Source: Hanleya hanleyi
Taxonomy: Eukaryota > Mollusca > Polyplacophora > Lepidopleurida > Hanleyidae
Reading direction: 5' to 3'
NCBI GenBank assembly: GCA_036873755.1
Contig: JAVTVY010020341.1
Coordinates: forward strand, 1-64,000
Length of the DNA: 64,000 bases
Every line of letters begins with the position of its first letter. The first letter of the stretch is position 1. The translations under genes and the position numbers were made by a program. Under the pieces are notes generated by a model. The model saw nothing but the letters and a program-made list of their open reading frames with translations. It did no database searches and was not told the origin of the DNA. This document shows, piece by piece, positions 1 to 13,000 of the stretch.

Positions 1-875
1 CCCCCTCCCCACCTCAGTTGGAAACTTCTTCTGATGCCCCTGACCATACACATGAATAGTTCTGTCTACTCATCCCATCCTATGTTGAGCCATAGAGTAG
101 AGTTTTCTGCCCTTGTCTTGATAAACTAACATTATAAAATGTCCATGTTGAAAGACAAATTTCAATGTCACTTTGCAATTCAAATCACAGATGTCTTGGA
201 TCAAATAGGAGCAGATATACTCCAATAATCTGTACCGGTACATCTAATCTGTAATTTGATTTTGCACAACAATATTCTTTGGCATGCACATGTTTTTGGA
301 AACATACATGCAATGTACAGTCATAAAGTTGGCTTTGGGGAAAATTACTCACCCTCTCAGGATACATTTTGATCAAATACCGTACCCGGGTATGCCTCGT
401 TTGAATTTGAGAAAAGATTTAAGTTGAAAAAAAATATCTTGCGTTGACATTCTACGTTCTTAATTCCTCCCCTTCATTACCCTTTTGATTATAAAGCTTA
501 CAGGTAGATTTGGTATTGAATTATTTATGAATCTATGTAAAATTGTTAAAATGGAAGATCCTGTGACAAACAGCACATGAAACAAATAATAGTGACAAAC
601 AATATTCAGTGATCTGTGAATTGTCAGGTAACATTTTGTCTGAGTTGTATTTAGATAAAACAGTGTGGAAGTATTCCTGAGAAATAAGAATGTTGACAAA
701 AGCTCTGGTGACAACCAGTAATTGTAAATACTGGTTGTTAAACTGTATCTCTTGAAAAGTAACATGAAACTGTATCTGTTGGCAAATAACAATGTTGATA
801 CAAGTTAATGAAATGTACATGTACCAACTATGAGCTAAAATAGCATTAAAATCTTAGTATTTTCTCTTGTCTAAT
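1..875. other. AT-rich intergenic sequence, no gene recognised
   Basis: No exon-like reading frame, RNA gene or clear repeat unit is visible. Short open frames here are AT-rich and low in complexity. The stretch ends where a hairpin-bearing tandem-repeat element begins. Confidence 0.6.
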
Positions 876-2070
876 TTTTATACGCCCGCCAAAAGGCGGA
901 CGTATTATGTGATGGCGGTTTCCGTTCGTGTGTCTATCTGTCCGTCCGCCGTGTCCGGTCTATATCTGGAACAGTTTTTTATTTACAGTTCCAATTCTTG
1001 GTGAGTGGATAGTCCACAGGAAGACGATGTGTCGCGTACCAAGATGAAGGTCGAGGTCGGAGGTCAAAGGTCACTGGCCTAAAAAACAGGAAATCACTGT
1101 GAAGTGTTCGTGTCCGGTCTATATCTGTGAATGTTTTCTATCCACAGTTGCAATTTTTTGTGAGTGGATAAACTAGGTGGAGACGATGTGTTGCATACTG
1201 AAATTGAGGTCGAGGTCAGAGGTCAAAGGTCACTGTTGCCTAAAATCAGGAAATCATTGATCATTGACAGTTTTTCTATCTACAGTTTTAATTTTTTGGT
1301 GAATGGATGCCCTAGGGGGAAATGAAGTGTCGCATACCAAAAACTAGGTCAAGCTCGAAGGTCAAAGGTCACTGTGACCCCAAAATCGGGAAATAATTAA
1401 AAATAACATTTTTTTTGTGTCAGTAGATAAATTAGGGGGACACGATGTGTCACCTACCAAAATGTAGGTCAAGGTCAAGGTCACTGTGACCCCAAAATCG
1501 TGAAATTGTTAAAAATCATGATTTTTTGAGTCCATTGAGAAATTACTGGGAGCCGTTTTGTCATGTACCAAAATTTAGATCCAGGTCAATGGTAAAGGTC
1601 ACTGTGACGCCAAAATCAAGGTCAAAGGTCAGTGTGACCTAAAAATCAGGAAATCATTAAAAATTACAATTTTTTTGTGAGTGGATTCAATAGGGGGAAA
1701 TGAAGTGTCGCATGCCAAAAATTAGGTCAAGGTCAAAGGTCACTGACTCCAAAATCAGGAAATTATCAAAAATAACATTTTTTTTTTGTGTCAGTAGATT
1801 AGGGAGACTTGATGTGTCACGTAACAAAATGTAGGTCAAGGTCACTGTGACCCCCAAAATCATGAAATTCATAAAAATCACGATTTTTTTGTGTCCATTG
1901 ATACATTGAGGGAAGACGATGTATTGGTACCAAAATTTAGGTCAAGGTCAAAGGTCACTGTGACCCCAAAATCAGGAGATGCATTAGAGGGACATGTGTT
2001 ACATATCCAAATGTGGGTCAAAGATCAAGGTCACTGTGACTCCAAAATCAAGAAATCATTAAAAGTCTCA
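876..2070 (-). mobile_element. Pearl/Helentron-like tandem-repeat element, family A
   Basis: The left end is a run of T followed by a hairpin (CGCCCGCC-AAAA-GGCGGACG, about 883-902) and a short TCCG-rich stretch near 940-955. About nine degenerate monomers of roughly 100-160 bp follow. Each carries a GTGAGTGGAT-like block, GACGATGTGTCGCATACC, and several AGGTCAAGGTCA-type blocks ending in CACTGTGACCCCAAAATC. A hairpin, then a TCCG microsatellite, then a tandem core is the architecture of pearl/Helentron-associated elements; the family name is inference. The next element interrupts the last monomer at 2071. A fragment of the same family lies in GLIS2 intron 4 (25030-25185). Strand follows the pearl convention with the hairpin at the 3' end. 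Confidence 0.7.
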
Positions 2071-4512
2071 TTTTTAGCCCACCATCACCAGATGGTGGGC
2101 TATTCAAATCGCTTTTCGTCCGTGGTCTGTCGTCCGTCAGTCCGTCCGTCCGTCAGTCCGTCCGTAAACAATTCTTGTTATCGCGATTTCTCAGGAACTA
2201 CTGTATGGATCTTTCTCAAATTTGGTACACAGGTTCCCCTTGGGGTCTAGTTGTGCAAGATACCTTTTTTGGTCCGATTCGAAAATCCAATATGGCCACC
2301 AGGCAGCCATCTTGGATTTCCCCATGAAACCTTGTTATCGCGATTTCTCAGGAACTGCTTCATGGATCTTTCTCAAATTTGGTACACAGGTTCCCCTTGG
2401 GGTCTAGTTGTGCAAGATACCTTTTCTGGTCCGATTCGAAAATCCAATATGGCCACCAGGCAGCCATCTTGGATTTCCCCATGAAACCTTGTTATCGCGA
2501 TTTCTCAGGAACTACTGCATGGATCTTTCTCAAATTTGGTACACAGGTTCCCCTTGGGGTCTAGTTGTGCAAGATACCCTTTTTGGTCCGATTTGAAAAT
2601 CCAATATGGCCACCAGGCAGCCATCTTGGATTTCTCTATGAAACCTTATCGTGATTTCTCAGTAACTACTGCATGGATCTTTCTCAAATTTGGTACACAG
2701 GTTCCCTTTCGGATCTAGTTGTGCAAGATACCTTTTCTGGTCCGATTCGAAAATTCAATATGGCCACCAGGCAGCCATCTTGGATTTCCCCATGAAACTT
2801 TGTTATCATCATTTCTCAGGAAGTACTGCATGGATCTTTCTCAAATTTGGTACACAGGTTCCCCTTAGGGTCTAGTTGTGCAAGATGTCTTTTTTGGTCC
2901 GATTCGAAAATCCAATATGGCCACCAGGCAGTCATCTTGGATTTCCCCATGAAACCATGTTATCGCGATTTCTCAGGAAGTACTGCATGGATCTTTCTCA
3001 AATTTGGTACACAGGTTTCCCCATGAAGGCAGCCTTGGGTTCCCCTTGGGGTCTAGTTGTGCAAGATACCCTTTTTGGTCCGATTTGAAAATCCAATATG
3101 GCCACCAGGCAGCCATTTTGGATTTCTCCATGAAACCTTGTTATCGTGATTTCTCAGGAACTACTGCATGGATCTTTCTCAAATTTGGTACACAGGTTCC
3201 CTTTCGGGTCTACACATGTAGTTGTGCAAGATACCTTTTCTGGTCCGATTCGAAAATCCAATATGGCCACCAGGCAGCCATCTTGGATTTCCCCATGAAA
3301 CTTTATCGTCATTTCTCAGGAAGTACTGCATGGATCTTTCTCAAATTTGGTACACAGGTTCCCCTTAGGGTCTAGTTGTGCAAGATACCTTTTTTGGTCC
3401 GATTCGAAAATTCAATATGGCCACCAGGCAGTCATCTTGGATTTCCCCATGAAACCATGTTATCGCGATTTCTCAGGAAGTACTGCATGGATCTTTCTCA
3501 AATTTGGTACACAGGTTCCCCTTGGGGTCTAGTTGTGCATGATACCTTTTCTGGCCCGATTCGAAAATTCAATATGGCCACCAGGCAGCCATCTTGGATT
3601 TCCCCATGAAACCTTGTTATCGCGGTTTCTCAGGAACTACTCCATGGATCTTTCTCAAGTTTGGTACACAGGTTCCCCTTGGGGTCTAGTTGTGCAAGAT
3701 ACCTTTTTAGGTCCGATTCGAAAATCCAATATGGCCACCAAGCAGCCATCTTGGATTTCTCCATGAAACCTTGTTATCGTGATTTCTCAGGAAGTACTGC
3801 ATGGATCTTTCTCAAATTTGGTACACAGGTTCCCTTTTGGGTCTAGTTGTGCAAGATACCTTTTCTGGTCCTATTCGAAAATCCAATATGGCCACCAGGC
3901 AGCCATCTTGGATTTCCCCATGAAACCCTGTTATCGCGATTTCTCAGGAACTACTGCATGGGTCTTTCTCAAATTTGGTACACAGGTTCCCCTTGGGTCT
4001 AGTTGTGCAAGATACCTTTTTAGGTCCGATTCGAAAATCCAATATGGCCACCAGGCAGCCATCTTGGATTTCCCCATGAAACTTTGTTATCGTCATTTCT
4101 CAGGAAGTACTGCATGGATCTTTTTCAAATTTGGTACACAGGTTCCCCTTAGGGTCTAGTTGTGCAAGATACCTTTTTCGGTCCGAATCGAAAATCCAAT
4201 ATGACCACAAGGCAGCCATCTTGGATTTCCCTACGAAACCTTGTTATCGCGATTTCTCAGGAACTACTGCATGGATCTTTCTCACATTTGGTACACAGGT
4301 TCCCCTTGGGGTCTAGTTGTGCAAGATACCTTTTTTGGTCCGATTCGAAAATCCAATATGGCCACAAGGCGGCCATCTTGAATTTCCCCTTGAAACATTG
4401 TTATCGTGAATTCTCAGGAAATATTTCATGGATATTTCTGAAATTTGATACACAGGTCCCACATGGGGCCTAGTAGTGCAAGATACCTTTTTTGGTCGAA
4501 TTCGAAAATCCA
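2071..4512 (-). mobile_element. Pearl/Helentron-like element, family B, 157-bp monomers
   Basis: The left end is TTTTTAGC followed by a perfect hairpin (GCCCACCATC/GATGGTGGGC, about 2077-2100), then a TCCG/CAGTCCG microsatellite (about 2135-2165). About 15 tandem monomers of 157 bp follow, each containing TTATCGCGATTTCTCAGGAA, CAAATTTGGTACACAGG, TAGTTGTGCAAGATACC and ATCCAATATGGCCACCAGGC. Monomer spacing is exactly 157 bp over the first units; a few units carry 2-25-bp indels (for example a 25-bp insertion near 3020). Reading frames run through the array only because neighbouring units are alike; it is not coding. The element sits inside a family A monomer, so it is younger than family A. An inverted array of the same family is at 40560-42127. 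Confidence 0.8.
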
Positions 4513-4540
4513 AGTTACGCTTCAAATTAATACAGTATTC

Positions 4541-4800
4541 TCGAGTTGTGACATTGCATCACAAGAGTCGGCAGATGAAACGGTGGGGCATATTCTATAT
4601 ATTGACTATAGAGAATATCCATACCTTCACCCTCCATATCAAGGAGTTCAAATAATTCGGAATTAAAATGTATTTCTTCAAATTTTAAATCAGTTTTCTT
4701 CAGTCCATGCAGTGGCAAGTGAACTGCTCCACCCTTTCGTCTGCCGGCGGGTCGGCTACATGAAGGGACGTCACTCTTGTGACTCAATGTCACAACTCGA
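4541..4800. mobile_element. 260-bp inverted-repeat element (MITE-like)
   Basis: The ends are inverted copies: TCGAGTTGTGACATTG at the left and its complement CAATGTCACAACTCGA at the right. The similarity continues inward through TCACAAGAGT and the GGCAGA.GAAA.GGTGG blocks. No target-site duplication is clear. It directly follows the family B array. Confidence 0.7.
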
Positions 4801-6310
4801 CAACTGTAGACTACTGCATGTTTCGATCCAAAGGAGATAATCAGGATTCAGGCACTTTCGAAGTTTCAACATTACTGCGCGGACCGGATCCCTTCAGTAT
4901 TAAGTATTGTACCATCTTACTATTTTCGAGCATGGTATCTTTAAAGAGATATCTCAAACTAGCCCAGTAAACAGAACAGAATTAGCATTCGTTCCTAATT
5001 ATAAAATCTTAAGTATGTTTCATAGCTCATGCCAAAGTGTCAAAGAGATTGGTCCTCGCTCCCAGTACCCAATGATGACACGTGCAAAAAAATAAATAAA
5101 AAAATACTACAAAACAAAGGCGAAGGATCCTCCGTACATTCACTTTCTGACTAACTTTGCTCAATTCTCTTGTATTATAACAACCGACATAAGTACAGTT
5201 TCTAGAAATCTTGAAACTCCTGAAACTTAGATTATATCTTGGTGTTTTTCAGTCTCCCTTTTCTGATCTTTTTCGCTCAGATTCGAAATTCTGTAAACCA
5301 AATTACAAATCAATCGTTTGTTCTTAGTAACAATGGACAAAAATATCCTCTAGTCATTAGCTTACAATTATCGGACAATGGTGGGCGCCAAGATCCTTCA
5401 GGATCTCTCGTCATATGAGGTCGTGTAATGCGATGTTGCATTCTGTCCATTCAACCATTAACATTTGTTGTCCATGCGATATCTCTAGTTTCAAGGTATG
5501 GATTGGTACCAAACTTTGCGCCTTACTTGCATGGCAAAGAGGAGCCATACATTTTTAGATCAATTTGTCAAAGGTCAAGGTCACAGTCCTCCAAAACTGA
5601 ATCAAATGTAGCTGACTATATGTGTTAGGTTGGAATATTCAGAGCTCTCTCCCCTACATGTATATGGCATTTGTCCTGTGGAGTTGTCTCCCATGTTTGA
5701 AACAGCTACATTTAGTTAAACTGTTGTGAAATGAAAACCATACATTTACTAATTCAATGGGGAGACGAGTCCTTTATGAAGTTCATAACTGTTTATTAAC
5801 TAAGAACAAAGGTTTACTTCATCACTTTCTTCTTCCTTCATGAAAAATTCTCTTGCCTGAAAGGAATCCTTTTGCAGGAAAACTACTATTTTCTTGTGTT
5901 TGACTATTGTCGATTTCAGTGTGGGATATGTGAGCTCTCGGCTCCTGCTTCAAGGTCAGCTAGTTACCAAGAGTTAAGCCCATTTTAGTTTATCATTCAA
6001 TATAAGATGTGATATATGTCACATTCTCAGAAGCACAAAATTGTAGACCTTTCTCCGGATTGCTACCTGCCAATTAGAATCAAGGCTATTAAATAACTTT
6101 GAAATTTTGACCAATGTAATTCCAGATATACTGGCGTATATTGAAGCCCCTTGGGCTCTTGTTTTAGTTGCAATCTGTGGCCCGCAATCTGTCATTTTCA
6201 ACTATCAAAACTTTCACAGGGACTTGTCATAAAGATGGAATACTTTAACTAAATCTCCCCTCAGAACATCACAAAATGAGATAATTAATCCCTGTACTGA
6301 TGTTTACATA
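4801..6310. other. Intergenic stretch without recognised gene
   Basis: No convincing exon. It contains a short fragment of AGGTCAAGGTCACA repeat text near 5570 and, at about 6137-6165, a small hairpin end (GAAGCCCC/GGGCTC followed by TTGTTTTA). The latter resembles the terminal hairpin seen again at 25155-25185. Confidence 0.5.
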
Positions 6311-6311
6311 G

Positions 6312-6445
6312 TTTTTTAGCCCTCCGCCAAAATTTGGCTGAAGGGTATTGTCGTCGTCATGTACGTCCGTCCGTCAGTACGAAGATCATATAATGCGATA
6401 CCGGTAGCGAGATCAGCAAGTTCAGCCTGTACGTCCGTTTGTTTT
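6312..6445 (-). mobile_element. Terminal fragment of a pearl-like element
   Basis: TTTTTTAGCCCTCCGCC, a hairpin around CCAAAATTTGG with flanking CCCT/AGGG, and GTACGTCCGTCCGTCAG reproduce the end structure seen at 26584 and 35027. No tandem core follows, so this is a truncated copy. A second, more degraded terminus of the same style is at about 6915-6990. Confidence 0.55.
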
Positions 6446-6699
6446 ATCAATTTTAATGTATTTACATATTTTTATTGCATTAGTTTACTGAGTTATTAAC
6501 TTGAATACTTAGAATTTTGTTTGATCGTCTCTATTATAGCTGAAATACTGCTGAACGCGACATTAAACCTTAATTCTCTCTCTCTCTGTTAGTCTGTTAA
6601 CTTTAGTAAGCTGTGCAATATCTCCAGTGCCAAGTCAAGTATTCGTATCAAACTTTGGGTAAGCTTATACCTTACCCAGGTGGCGAAGAGGAATCTGAT

Positions 6700-6812
6700 T
6701 CATTTTAGGGTACACCTGTGTGGTTCCTGGGTGTGAAAAGGAATAGGACCCAACATCATGATATGACTGAAATAGTGTTGAAAGCGACATTAAATCATAT
6801 TCACTCACTGAA
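6700..6812 (+). mobile_element. SINE fragment with (CACT)n tail
   Basis: It contains one copy of the GGTTCCTGGGTGTGAAAAGG module, then GATATGACTGAAATAGTG, TTGAAAGCGACATTAAATC and ATTCACTCACT. The same 3' half recurs at 9131-9394, 33208-33502, 39961-40110 and 44590-44815. The 5' half is missing. Confidence 0.65.
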
Positions 6813-6990
6813 CCCATTTTGAGGTAAACAAAAATCAGTAAATTTCTGAAAATTGGTATGCTATACATAGTTCAGATATGTGGATTAATTGTGATGGCGA
6901 AGAATCCTTTTGATTTTTACCCCTCTTCCAAGTTTGACTGGAGGGTATTGTCTGTGTGGTTCATCCATCTGTCTGTCCATCTTGCTTGTT

Positions 6991-7418
6991 AAGCCCGGCG
7001 CACACGAGAGCTATCAGCTGAGCTGACGGCCTCAATTGCCAGTCAGCTCAGGGGCTAGCTCTCGTGTCCGTGCAGTTTTTGGTGAGTTTTTGGCCTCGCG
7101 AGGTCGGGGAAAAAATATCAAACTTGTTTTATAATTTCGCCTCGCGAGGCCAAATCCTCAGCGTGTGCGGCGAACGCAAGCCAACAGCTCAGCAGTTTTA
7201 TTGGACCGGCCAATGAATCGCATGTTGTTTTCATGCGATTCATACGCACGACTCTTCAAAATGTTCTTGAAGAAAACGTTATGCGGGAACTGAAATCAAT
7301 TTCGTGAAACTTTTGCTCACCGTGTGCGCTGAAACCACACGAGAGCTACATGTAGCCCCTGAGCTGACAGGCAATTGAGGCCGTTAGCTCAGCTGATTTC
7401 TCTCGTGTGCGCCAGGCT
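6991..7418. mobile_element. About 428-bp element with long inverted repeats (MITE-like)
   Basis: The left arm begins AAGCCCGGCGCACACGAGAG and the right arm is its near-complement ending CTCTCGTGTGCGCCAGGCTT. Both arms contain the blocks TCAGCTGAGCT, GGCCTCAATTGCC and GTCAGCTCAGGGGCT, so each arm is about 85 bp. The interior has its own palindromic CCTCGCGAGG blocks. There is no coding capacity, so it must be non-autonomous. Confidence 0.75.
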
Positions 7419-7419
7419 T

Positions 7420-9120
7420 TTATAACTCTACATACTCTTGAAGAATTTTGATCGGGTTGTCTAGATTTATGTACCATATGAGACTATCTCTCTCAATCTC
7501 ATGTTCTTTGTAATGTACATGTAACCTGAGAAAAAGGATAGTTTGCCATTTGAGAATCATCTGTTTGTGTGGTTGAATGAGTAAAGATCTTCAGCCCTAC
7601 ATATATGTACAGATCATGATGGTGGAATATTGAAATGAATTAATGCTAAATCTACAGCATGATGAATTTGCATACCTTGCATTCATAATCTGAGTCACAG
7701 TGAAATTACCCATATATTTTTTCTCCTCCAGTCATATCATATATTTATTATTTTTACCAAGTGAAATGTACCGGTATGCGTTTCATCGATGAGAATTCTT
7801 GCTCTAGGCAACACTTGATCTATACAATAGGGCAGGTAGTGCTAAAGATTTGATCATACTTAATCCATGACGGGACAATAATATCTCAGGTTAAAATGGC
7901 TAAATGTTATGTGATGGGTCAGAAGGCTTTCAGATTTTGTAATTAAAACATTTCAATCACAGAGGCGTTTCTGCCAAACACTATCAGGGTATCAGTCAGC
8001 TTCTGCCAGGTCGAGATGACATGGGATAAATTTATGCTAGTTGACTTGGTGCTGAGTTGTTGAGTACATGCAGTCATTGAATGCTGTAAACAACTGTTTC
8101 GGTGTTACTGGCATATCTTCCTCTAGCTACATGTTTGATGCTGTCACATGGGGGTAAATTGTTCTGTATAAATCCGATGACAGGAAATGGTCATAGAACA
8201 GTGAAAGCTTACATTTATTTGAAGTTAGTCTTCATATACATGTAACTGACTAACTATGATACCAGGCCCTTCCCTTTCTCTTCTACAAAGCCAAACGAAT
8301 GTACTAAATGCATTGATGATCTCGCATTTATAATCTATCAGCCAATCAAGTGGTTCACTTTGCTCTGTTCAAATCAGAGGTCACAAGGGGCAGACCCTGA
8401 CATGCCTGATGTCAGGCTGCAAATTTGCCAGATCTATCAAATTTCAAGCATTTGGTGTGAAACTCGCGGATTTGGCATCTGTCTCATACTCTTGCACAGT
8501 ATCAAAATCTAACACATCTGGGTATTTTCACAAAATTATTCTAAAATAACCAAAAATCATTCAAAATTGTGCCTGTAACAGTGCTCGGAGTGAGTATCAG
8601 GGTATAGGATGTCACGGTCCTATTTTGTGTGAAAGTCAAAGAATGAATTTTGTGTTTGATGGTACTGGGTGAAGGAATGGATATATCTCCCACTGGAATT
8701 TGATAACTTTGCATCATGGGATATGTTCCTGTTTTAAAGCAGATGATTGGTCATCTCAAATTTCCAAATGGCAATCCATCATTTCCACACAGCTTGTCGC
8801 AAGAGACTTGTCCTTGTCATAGACTTGTGAAGACAATTAGAAGAGGATCCAGTCAATCACAGAATTTATGTGAAGATGGTGAAGGTTTTACCATTCATCA
8901 TATTATTAGATTAATTGTGTTAAGTATTGCCAATAATTCAATGAGCCTAGCAGGCCTGGGGGACCTACCAAACTTTTCACACTTTGTCCAATGTGACAAC
9001 AAATTAAGAGGTGACTCATTTTGAGTCTATTTGCATAATGGGCACAGGAGAGTGAAGGCTCAGGCTTGTGCACAATTTTTAGCTTTCAATCGTTATTGCC
9101 TAATAGAGTGTAAGAAGATC
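7420..9120. other. Intergenic stretch without recognised gene
   Basis: The open frame at 8716-9024 encodes no motif that I recognise and has no splice or codon support. The 8577-8635 segment (TGCTCGGAGTGAGTATCAGG) resembles the TGCTTGGAGTGTGTATTGGG text duplicated inside the element at 56680-57831. Confidence 0.45.
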
Positions 9121-9130
9121 ACGAGCAACA

Positions 9131-9394
9131 CACCCCGTGGGGCTTCCGGGGATTGACCTGGGATGTCGTCGTCCACACCACAGGTCATGATAAGAATAGC
9201 TAGGTCTCAGCTTCTCAAAGAGCTTGTCGTAAGAGGCGACTAACTGAGGCACCCGTGGGGTTCCCGGGTGTGAAAAGGAATAGGATCCCACCCGTGTGGT
9301 TCCCGGGTGTGAAAAGGAATAGAACCCAACATCATGATTTGACTGAAATATAGTTGAAAGCGACGTTAAATCATATTCATTCACTCACTCACTC
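9131..9394 (+). mobile_element. SINE with target-site duplication
   Basis: Flanked by ACGAGCAACA (9121-9130) and ACAAGCAACA (9395-9404), a 10-bp target duplication with one mismatch. The body contains TTCCGGGGATTGACCTGGG, CTTGTCGTAAGAGGCGAC, two copies of the CCCGTG.GGTTCCCGGGTGTG module, GACTGAAATA, TTGAAAGCGACGTTAAATC and a (CACT)n tail. There is no tRNA-like head that I can assign confidently. Confidence 0.8.
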
Positions 9395-9404
9395 ACAAGC
9401 AACA

Positions 9405-10665
9405 TTGTTCAAAGCTGATTCCCCCCCCCCCAAATACCCATCCTCCCTTTGAAAATAATCATGATTGAATGGTTACAATGCATATACACAGGTTATTATC
9501 ATTCAACTCTACTAATTACTTAGACTAATTAATTAGAGTATGGTCAGCAAGTATATGCATTTATAGCATTAATTTGGGTGGAGTAGATTTAACACGAATA
9601 CATTTACCCCACCAGGACTGGAATAGAGTTGTCATACACATTTGTACATGTCCATGTCGATATCTGTTTATTAGACCTGTTGATATCAGTTATCAAATTA
9701 CACCAATTTATGTGTACCCCCTACAGAGATTACATGCATGAAACAATTTGTCCCCTGCCAAATATTGGAGGGTAGATATACAATGACATTTGACAAGGAC
9801 TTCAACAGCCACTGAGTGGATTTCATCAAGTACAAATGTACATGCATCACATATTTATTCATTCATTGGTTTCCAGCTAAAGGTAATGTTTTACAGTCTG
9901 GACCAAAGACGAATTCTGAACTGCATGGTAAGGCCGCGAGCTGTCTATGGTTCTTTTGTAAAATGGATCCTCGTTAACATGACATTCAGTATAACATATT
10001 TCATTATAACAAAAAATGAAGTTGTTGGAAACAAATGTATACATTCACATGCAGTTACGTTGACTGTCTGTCCTTTATAACAGCTAATATTGTCTGTTCT
10101 TTATAACCGTAGGTCTAAATTCATTATAAGGACAAATTTACCTGGGACAAATGTAGTGTTTATAATGGGGGTTGAATGTACATGTGTGTATGGGAGTTTC
10201 TTGAAATTATACATGTACAGGTATGATACTCTTTGGGGGGTGGAGCTGGACAACATATGCAATTGTACTCTTGTAACATTACCTTAATTCAAACGATAGT
10301 GGCATGCTAGCACAGGTTGAGTAGGTATAAAGTTTTCTGTTTATCAATACAAGCAGGGGACATCACCAGTGCTGGAAGTGATAAGAATGTAAATTATCAG
10401 ATACACCACACTCACTAGTATCAGGCACATTCTCTGTACATGAACATAATGTAGTCAAAATTCAATGCATCATAGAACTTACGCACAAAACTTCCCTCAC
10501 AAGATAATTTGATTAGTCCAAATAAAATATCTTAATCTGTGGAACATTATGATGACCAGATCAAAACTATGATGGGAAGGTTTAAATTCTTGTAATAAAA
10601 ACCCGCCCTTCGAATGGGGAAAGAGAGCAAATATGAATATGCTCACCCTCCGCAAGATATAAGAT
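9405..10665. other. Intergenic stretch without recognised gene
   Basis: AT-rich sequence with a C homopolymer near 9420 and no exon-like frame. The frames at 9790 and 10090 have no recognisable motif. Confidence 0.45.
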
Positions 10666-10669
10666 AGCC

Positions 10670-10955
10670 GACCAGATTGTTATTGCACTTTAATGCATGG
10701 ATAGGCATATTGTTATTTTGCACTATCTTTAGTGTTGATAGAATTTATGGATGGTCCAGATTGTTGTTTTACATTGTCTTGGCTATATCCATGGTTCCAT
10801 GCAGTTTTATTCATGGATGGTCCAGATTATTGTTTTACATTGTCTTGGCTATATCCATGGTTCCAGTTTTATTCATGGATGGTCCAGATTGTTGTTTTAC
10901 ATTGTCGTGGCTATATCCATGGTTCCAGTTTTATTCATGGATGGTCCAGATTGTT
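10670..10955 (+). repeat. 60/65-bp minisatellite, left part (interrupted array)
   Basis: Tandem units of TTTTACATTG, TCTTGGCTATATCCATGG, TTCCA(TGCA)GTTTTATTCATGG and ATGGTCCAGATTGTTG, in 60- and 65-bp versions; the longer has an extra TGCAG-type insertion. The first unit is degenerate. The array stops mid-unit at CAGATTGTT and resumes mid-unit at about 18503, so the two parts are one array split by the intervening insertion. Confidence 0.85.
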
Positions 10956-11149
10956 ATGCCCCCCCTCTAACTAGAGGGGGGGCATATAGCGATCGCTTTG
11001 TCCGTCCGTCCGTCCGTCTGTCCGTCCGAATTTCTTGTCCGCGCAATATCTCGGTTAATATTTGATGGACAGAATTGAAACTTGCCTGGAATGTGGCCAG
11101 TACCTCGTAGTTGTGCAGCGTAAAGTTTTTTCCGAGTTCCGGTATCATT

Positions 11150-13000
11150 TTTATGTAATCTATGGTAATAGATTTACATTATAGGGGCATGAATTAAGTT
11201 TAAAGATATCCTTGGACCGCCGTCCGACCAACGTACACATCCTAAAGAAAGAGCTCTTGAGGTCATCCTTGATATTGTCTGTATTTTATGTTTATCGTGA
11301 TATTGTTTTCTTTCTTGAGTCTATTACTTTAACAATAGATATGTTACAATACTCTTTTGTATCTGAAAGTGTTATCTTACAGCGTTTTGCTTGTCCCAGT
11401 GTCTCAGTTCGCGAGTAAATAGGCAGGAGGTTGTCGGGGTTGTCCTCGAGTGATTTGACTTGATCACTGCTGCGAACCTATTCTTTTTCTAGGAGACGTC
11501 TTAGTTCGATAGAGGCGCTATAACACATTCTTTTAATCACTCTCTTGTTCGTAATGTTTCCGTAAAATATTCTTGACAAACCCTGTTGCAAGGCATGTTA
11601 ATTTTGTGCCGAGTTCGAGTGCACCATTTCCCGTTAATTTACGGTACGGTATATGTCGAGTTGACAAGAATCGGGTCAGTCTGAAATGGTGAAATCAGCA
11701 TGAAGACCGGGGTCGGTAAGGGGTGGAAAAATTCTAAAACTGGTGTCTCATTGTTCAATCAAATAGATGTTTATTCCGCTGAAAGCGTAATAATGTTTCA
11801 TTAATGTAAGAAGAATAAAGAGTTGTTTATTCGAGCAAAAATCTCAAGAGAAGCATTGTCTCGTAAACAAAGATGCGTCTTTCACAACCTGTGCCCCCCG
11901 CACACTATTTGGATCATATCATATTGGTAGGTCCTTCGTCATCTACACCAAGAAAATGCTTTGCCATTATAAATCACTGATAAAAAAGATACTTGAATCC
12001 TGACCCTGTCGTACGGATGACTTTTGGGTGTCAAACATTCGTATCTCGACTAGTACCCAGCCACTGCGCATGACCCGCTATCGCTAAGCCCATTCTGATT
12101 TTGACTCCAGGGGTGAAAGAGCACGCATACCCAATTAACTGTTTCCCCATTGTTTCAGCAAAAAGATAGTTATTATCCGGAAACCATGAGAATATTACAT
12201 TAGTGTGAAAAGAATAAAGATTATCTTACTCTTAATAAGAGAACAAATACCCCAAGGAGATGCTATTTGATTTACGGAGAAACTTAATTCACTACAACCC
12301 ATCTCCCCCACGGTTTTCATTGTTTTTGGACACGAACCACACTGCCCGGGATAACCTCACTTGAGTCACTTGGCAAAATCAGCAGGGGTGAAAGTTGTAA
12401 CAAAGCTGAACACGAGTTCATATTATTTGATCATACGAATATTTTATACCCGTGAAAATATTTCAATGACATAAAAATAAGGTAACGGTTCATTCGAATA
12501 CAAAACCCGAGAATGAATGATCATGTTGTAATTTGCATGCGACTGGTCTTTCCACCCCCCCGTGATCACCAGACTTCATGATTGAGATCGCCCGGGGCTT
12601 GAGGTCAACATGCTGTAAAAATTATAATGTGAAAGAAATACGTTCCAGACGTCACAGTTCAGGTACAAACTTTTAACCGGTGGCACTTTGCATGCAGCGA
12701 CAGTGCCAATCTAATTATGGGGTTGCTTCCTAGAGGGGGTCCACTAATTGGTCATTCACTTTCGGACAGACCTCTTCGTATTCTATTTCATGCAACTTCT
12801 GACATTGCTGAACGTGTTGACCTATTTCCATCTGGGCATGCGTAATTGACTGACCAGTGAAAACGAAACCACTTCGACCCAAACAATTAACTAGGCCATA
12901 AGGAATTCATGATTTATCAAACAACCACGGCCGTGTAATTTAGCCTGCCAGTCAACAAAAGGAGAAAGAGAAAATGGACGGTATACGCAGAAATATCGCT
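11150..13000. repeat. Diverged repeats inside the composite insertion
   Basis: Three regions (about 11750-11850, 12140-12260 and 12430-12540) share a diverged block of the type ATTACATTAGTGTG, then AAGAATAAAGA, then TTATTC. No gene is recognised. This is extra sequence absent from the short relative at 59270-59945. Confidence 0.35.

Noticed and set aside
1891..4473. Many 60-126-codon frames
   Set aside because: They all translate the family A and 157-bp family B monomers; the same peptide recurs in staggered frames.
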